Shown here: positions 5,874 to 8,133 of the stretch, piece by piece
Position numbering within the stretch: position 1 is the stretch's first letter
Layout of the letters: each line of letters opens with the position of its first letter
Assembly (NCBI GenBank): GCA_017412265.1
Contig: JAFPYK010000170.1
Span: 1-8,133 of the forward strand
Reading direction: 5' to 3'
Origin: Lachnospiraceae bacterium
Lineage (GTDB): Bacteria > Bacillota > Clostridia > Lachnospirales > Lachnospiraceae
Length of the DNA stretch: 8,133 nt
The notes under the pieces: generated by a model
What the model was told of the DNA's origin: nothing
Databases searched by the model: none
The model's input: only the letters and a program-made list of their open reading frames with translations
Translations under genes and position numbers: made by a program

Positions 5874-5900
5874 AGGACGGCCGGCGGGCCGTCCTTTTTT
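5874..5900 (+). terminator. Intrinsic terminator after the DegV-family gene
   Basis: A perfect 9-bp GC-rich stem, AGGACGGCC (5874-5882) with GGCCGTCCT (5887-5895), loop GGCG, runs into six T (5895-5900). It starts 13 bases after the stop codon and separates this gene from gpsA. Confidence 0.92.
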
Positions 5901-5967
5901 GCGGAAATCTGCGGGGAGATGAACGGATGTGCCGGGGAGGCGGCCGCAGCGGCCTGGGAGAGATGTG

Positions 5968-5996
5968 TTGAAAATGCATGTCATTTACAGTAAAAT
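5968..5996 (+). promoter_or_regulatory. SigA-type promoter of gpsA
   Basis: TTGAAA (5968-5973) and TAAAAT (5991-5996) are separated by exactly 17 bases, with a predicted start near 6003 and a leader of under 20 bases. It lies between the upstream terminator and the gpsA start, so gpsA should be expressed independently. Confidence 0.72.
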
Positions 5997-6020
5997 AGTG
6001 ACAAGAAGGGGGAGCCTGAT

Positions 6021-7034
6021 ATGAGAATTGTGATACTTGGCGCGGGCACCTGGGGGACTGCGCTTGCGAGAATGCTCTGCCTTGCGGGGCATGATGTGAC
6101 GCTGTGGTCTGCGCTTCCGGAGGAGATCCGGGAGATGAGAAGGACCCGCGCGCACCGAAACCTTCCTGGGATGGTGCTGCCGGAGGGGATCTGCCTGATG
6201 GAGGATCTGGCCGGAGCGATCCGCGGGCGGGAGATCGTGGTCTTTGCGGTGCCTTCGGTGTATGTACGCGGGACGGCCGCCCGGGTGAAGGCGCATCTCG
6301 AGCCCGGGCAGATCCTGGCGGATGTGGCGAAGGGCATTGAGCCGGACACATTATACACGATGTCGGAGATCATCGAGGACGTGCTCGCGGAGGAGGGCGG
6401 CTGCCCGTATCCGGTGGTGGCCCTGTCGGGACCGACGCACGCGGAGGAAGTGGCGCAGGATATGCTGACGACGATTGTCGCGGCGAGTCGGGATCCGCAG
6501 GCGGCTGCCACGGTGCAGAGGGTGTTCTCCAATGAGTTCATGCGGGTCTACACGAATTCGGATGTGAAGGGCGTGGAGCTGTGCGGGGCGCTCAAGAATG
6601 TCGTGGCGCTCGCGGCGGGAATCTCCCGCGGTCTGGGTTACGGGGACAATGCGCGCGCGGCGCTGATTACGCGCGGGATGTCGGAGATCACCACGCTGGG
6701 GCTTCGGATGGGGTGCCGGGAGCAGACATTTTCGGGCCTTGCGGGGTTCGGCGACCTGATGGTGACGGCCTTCAGCGAGCACAGCCGGAACAACCGGTGC
6801 GGATATCTGATCGGGTCCGGCGTGGAGCCGGAGGAGGCGGTCCGGCAGGTCGGCATGGTGGTGGAAGGAATCCACGCGCTGGCGGCGGCCAGGACGCTCG
6901 CGGACCGGTATCAGGTGGAGATGCCGATCGTGGAGGAAGTGGACCAGATCATCCATCACGGGATCTCGGCGCAGGAGGCGGTCGCAACCCTGATGGGACG
7001 CGCGCTGAAATCCGAGATTCCGGCAAACCGGTAA
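6021..7034 (+). CDS. gpsA: NAD(P)H-dependent glycerol-3-phosphate dehydrogenase
   Basis: The enzyme reduces dihydroxyacetone phosphate to sn-glycerol 3-phosphate, the backbone precursor of phospholipids and of glycerol-containing wall polymers, in the cytoplasm. At 337 residues it is full length. The N-terminal Rossmann fold opens with G7-A-G-T-W-G12. Next come A-V-P-S near 76-79, V-A-K104-G-I-E, and the S137-G-P-T-H-A-E-E143 motif. The C-terminal domain carries E187-L-C-G-A-L-K192-N with the catalytic lysine K192, the G239-L-A-G-F-G-D-L stretch, R257-N-N-R259, and the closing L-M-G-R-A-L-K near 324-330. No key residue is missing. The ATG at 6021 has GGGGGAG seven bases upstream. Promoter and terminator on either side make it a single-gene unit. 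It is often found near plsY or der in other Firmicutes; neither is present here. Confidence 0.97.
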   Translation: MRIVILGAGTWGTALARMLCLAGHDVTLWSALPEEIREMRRTRAHRNLPGMVLPEGICLMEDLAGAIRGREIVVFAVPSVYVRGTAARVKAHLEPGQILADVAKGIEPDTLYTMSEIIEDVLAEEGGCPYPVVALSGPTHAEEVAQDMLTTIVAASRDPQAAATVQRVFSNEFMRVYTNSDVKGVELCGALKNVVALAAGISRGLGYGDNARAALITRGMSEITTLGLRMGCREQTFSGLAGFGDLMVTAFSEHSRNNRCGYLIGSGVEPEEAVRQVGMVVEGIHALAAARTLADRYQVEMPIVEEVDQIIHHGISAQEAVATLMGRALKSEIPANR

Positions 7035-7047
7035 TGGAATAAAAGGC

Positions 7048-7078
7048 AGAAAAGGAGTCCGGAGCGGGCTCCTTTTCT
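7048..7078 (+). terminator. Intrinsic terminator after gpsA
   Basis: A 14-bp stem pairs 7048-7061 with 7065-7078 (loop GAG), with one T-G wobble at 7058/7068. The T-run (7073-7076) lies inside the right arm and pairs with an A-run in the left arm, so the element is near-symmetrical and could act in both directions. It begins 13 bases past the gpsA stop. Confidence 0.82.
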
Positions 7079-7082
7079 CATA

Positions 7083-7142
7083 AGGTGTCGCTTGCGGGCA
7101 ACACCTGAGACTCTGCCGCGGAGATATGACTTTCCCGGCAGA
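7083..7142. other. Two further stem-loops between gpsA and trmD
   Basis: AGGTGT (7083-7088) pairs with ACACCT (7101-7106), and TCTGCCG (7112-7118) pairs with CGGCAGA (7136-7142) around a 17-base loop. The second overlaps the predicted -35 region of trmD. They could be operator-like inverted repeats or chance; nothing identifies a regulator. Confidence 0.35.
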
Positions 7143-7159
7143 AAGCTGTATGCTATAAT
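7131..7159 (+). promoter_or_regulatory. Extended -10 promoter of trmD
   Basis: TGC immediately before a perfect TATAAT (7154-7159) makes an extended -10 element. The -35 position 17 bases upstream (TTTCCC, 7131-7136) is poor, as is usual for extended -10 promoters. The predicted start is near 7166, about 44 bases before the trmD ATG. Confidence 0.65.
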
Positions 7160-7209
7160 GTAGACAGAAGAAATGACGTGTGAATAGACATGTGAAAGGG
7201 GCTGATAGG

Positions 7210-7926
7210 ATGCGCATCAGTTTTCTGACGATGTTTCCGGAGATGTTCGGGAGCTTTCTGAAGTCTCCGGTCGTGGCGCGGGCGATCCGCAGCGGTGCGG
7301 CCGCGTGCGAGACGGTGGATATCAAGGAGTATGCAGAGGGAAGTTTTCGCAAGATCGACGATTCGCCATACGGTGGCGGACCGGGCTGTGTGCTGCGGTG
7401 CGAGCCGGTGATCGGCGCGCTGGAGGCGGTACGCGGGCCGGAGAGCCATGTGGTGATTCTGAGCCCCTGGGGGAAGCCTTACACGCAGAAGGATGCCAGG
7501 CGGCTGTCGAAGGAGAAGCATCTGGTTCTGCTGTGCGGACATTACGAGGGATTTGACGCGCGCATCTATCCGTACGCGGATGAGGTGATCTCCGTGGGGG
7601 ACTATATCCTCACGGGAGGCGAGATCCCGGCGATGGCGGTTGCGGATTCGGTGATCCGGCTGGTCCCGGAGAGCCTGAAGGAGGAGAGCACGGAGGATGA
7701 GTCCTTCGAGCACGGGCTCCTGGAGTATCCGCAGTATACAAGGCCCGTGGAGTTTCGCGGGGAGAGAGTCCCGGAGGTGCTGCTCTCGGGCAATCACGAG
7801 GCGATCCGGCAGTGGCGGCAGGAAGAGGCGCTGCGGATCACAAGGGAGAGGCGGCCGGACCTGCTGGGGGAGGAGCCTGAGGAAGTAGAATATCTGCAGG
7901 TAGAATGGACGGAGGATGAGAGATGA
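7210..7926 (+). CDS. trmD: tRNA (guanine-N1-)-methyltransferase, m1G37
   Basis: TrmD uses S-adenosylmethionine to methylate N1 of G37 next to the anticodon in tRNAs reading CNN and some other codons, preventing +1 frameshifting. The 238-residue protein matches the usual length. Visible motifs are the N-terminal R2-I-S-F-L-T-M-F-P-E-M-F, the Y54-G-G-G-P-G loop, and the trefoil-knot segments L84-S-P-W-G, L108-C-G-H-Y-E-G-F-D-A-R and G130-D-Y-I-L-T-G-G-E. R150 begins the flexible lid, which continues through the acidic E162-D-E-S-F segment, where the catalytic acid is expected, into G-L-L-E-Y-P-Q-Y-T-R-P and L-L-S-G-N-H. The ATG at 7210 has AAAGGGG eight bases upstream; a GTG at 7180 would add ten residues with no homology support. 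It normally lies in an rpsP-rimM-trmD-rplS operon; here it follows gpsA and overlaps a surface-protein gene. Confidence 0.97.
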   Translation: MRISFLTMFPEMFGSFLKSPVVARAIRSGAAACETVDIKEYAEGSFRKIDDSPYGGGPGCVLRCEPVIGALEAVRGPESHVVILSPWGKPYTQKDARRLSKEKHLVLLCGHYEGFDARIYPYADEVISVGDYILTGGEIPAMAVADSVIRLVPESLKEESTEDESFEHGLLEYPQYTRPVEFRGERVPEVLLSGNHEAIRQWRQEEALRITRERRPDLLGEEPEEVEYLQVEWTEDER

Positions 7927-8133
7927 AACGTAGATATGTCATGTGGTGTCTTGCGGCGCTCGCGCTGGTTCTTCTGATTGCGGGAAGGACGAGGGCGGAG
8001 GCTGCGACGGGTTCCGGAAGCTGCGGGGAGGGCCTGACGTGGGAGCTGAACGCGTCGGGAGTCCTGACCATACGGGGAAACGGCGCGATGGATAAGTCTT
8101 ACTACTCGGCAAATCCCGCGCCATGGGCGGACT
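7923..8133 (+). CDS. Secreted surface protein N-terminus, leucine-rich-repeat type (partial)
   Basis: The gene runs off the window; the first 70 codons are visible. Its ATG overlaps the trmD stop as ATGA, with GGAGG at 7911-7915 inside trmD seven bases upstream, so translation is probably coupled. Residues 1-28 are a signal peptide: K2-R-R basic start, a core rich in Ala and Leu, and an A-E-A-A cleavage region. The mature start has S-C-G-E-G-L-T-W-E-L followed by G-V-L-T-I-R-G-N-G-A-M and a P-W near 67-68. In my recollection of Clostridial surface proteins this module precedes BspA-like leucine-rich repeats (LRR_5); the repeats themselves are outside the window, so the family call is tentative. 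No promoter of its own is visible; expression likely depends on the trmD transcript. Confidence 0.75.
   Translation, partial: MKRRYVMWCLAALALVLLIAGRTRAEAATGSGSCGEGLTWELNASGVLTIRGNGAMDKSYYSANPAPWAD

Overview
The window looks like chromosomal DNA of a GC-rich Firmicute, most likely a Lachnospiraceae-type Clostridia. This rests on strong purine-rich Shine-Dalgarno sites, SigA-like promoters standing out as AT islands, a DegV protein, Firmicute-type GpsA and TrmD, and surface proteins of a kind common in gut Clostridia. It is inferred from gene character and style, not from a database match.

Positions 1-568 hold no convincing gene. They contain a large nested inverted repeat (48-155), a 44-bp tandem repeat (298-429) and a strong hairpin terminator (504-542) that closes the minus-strand gene beside it. 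That gene (569-2770, minus) encodes a 733-residue protein with an N-terminal TIR domain, a charged linker, one membrane segment and a leucine-rich-repeat domain predicted to lie outside the cell. It is divergent from a GH25 muramidase lipoprotein (2943-3911, plus). The two genes appear to use fully overlapping promoters, and the GH25 leader contains a terminator-like hairpin. An alpha/beta-hydrolase (HSL/acetyl-esterase type, 4036-4854) follows, probably on the GH25 transcript.

From 4893 the window becomes mostly housekeeping: a DegV-family fatty-acid-binding protein (4980-5861) with its own promoter, leader hairpin and terminator; gpsA (6021-7034), making sn-glycerol 3-phosphate, with its own promoter and terminator; and trmD (7210-7926), the tRNA m1G37 methyltransferase, from an extended -10 promoter. 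DegV (acyl-chain binding) and GpsA (glycerol backbone) both point to phospholipid synthesis but appear to be separate transcription units. trmD overlaps by 4 bp the start of a secreted protein (7923 to the window edge) whose N-terminus resembles large Clostridial surface proteins with leucine-rich repeats.

The most interesting part is 569-3911: a membrane TIR-LRR receptor-like protein whose promoter is interlocked with that of a surface muramidase. No function for the pair is proven by the sequence; a cell-wall-fragment sensing or defence role is only a hypothesis.
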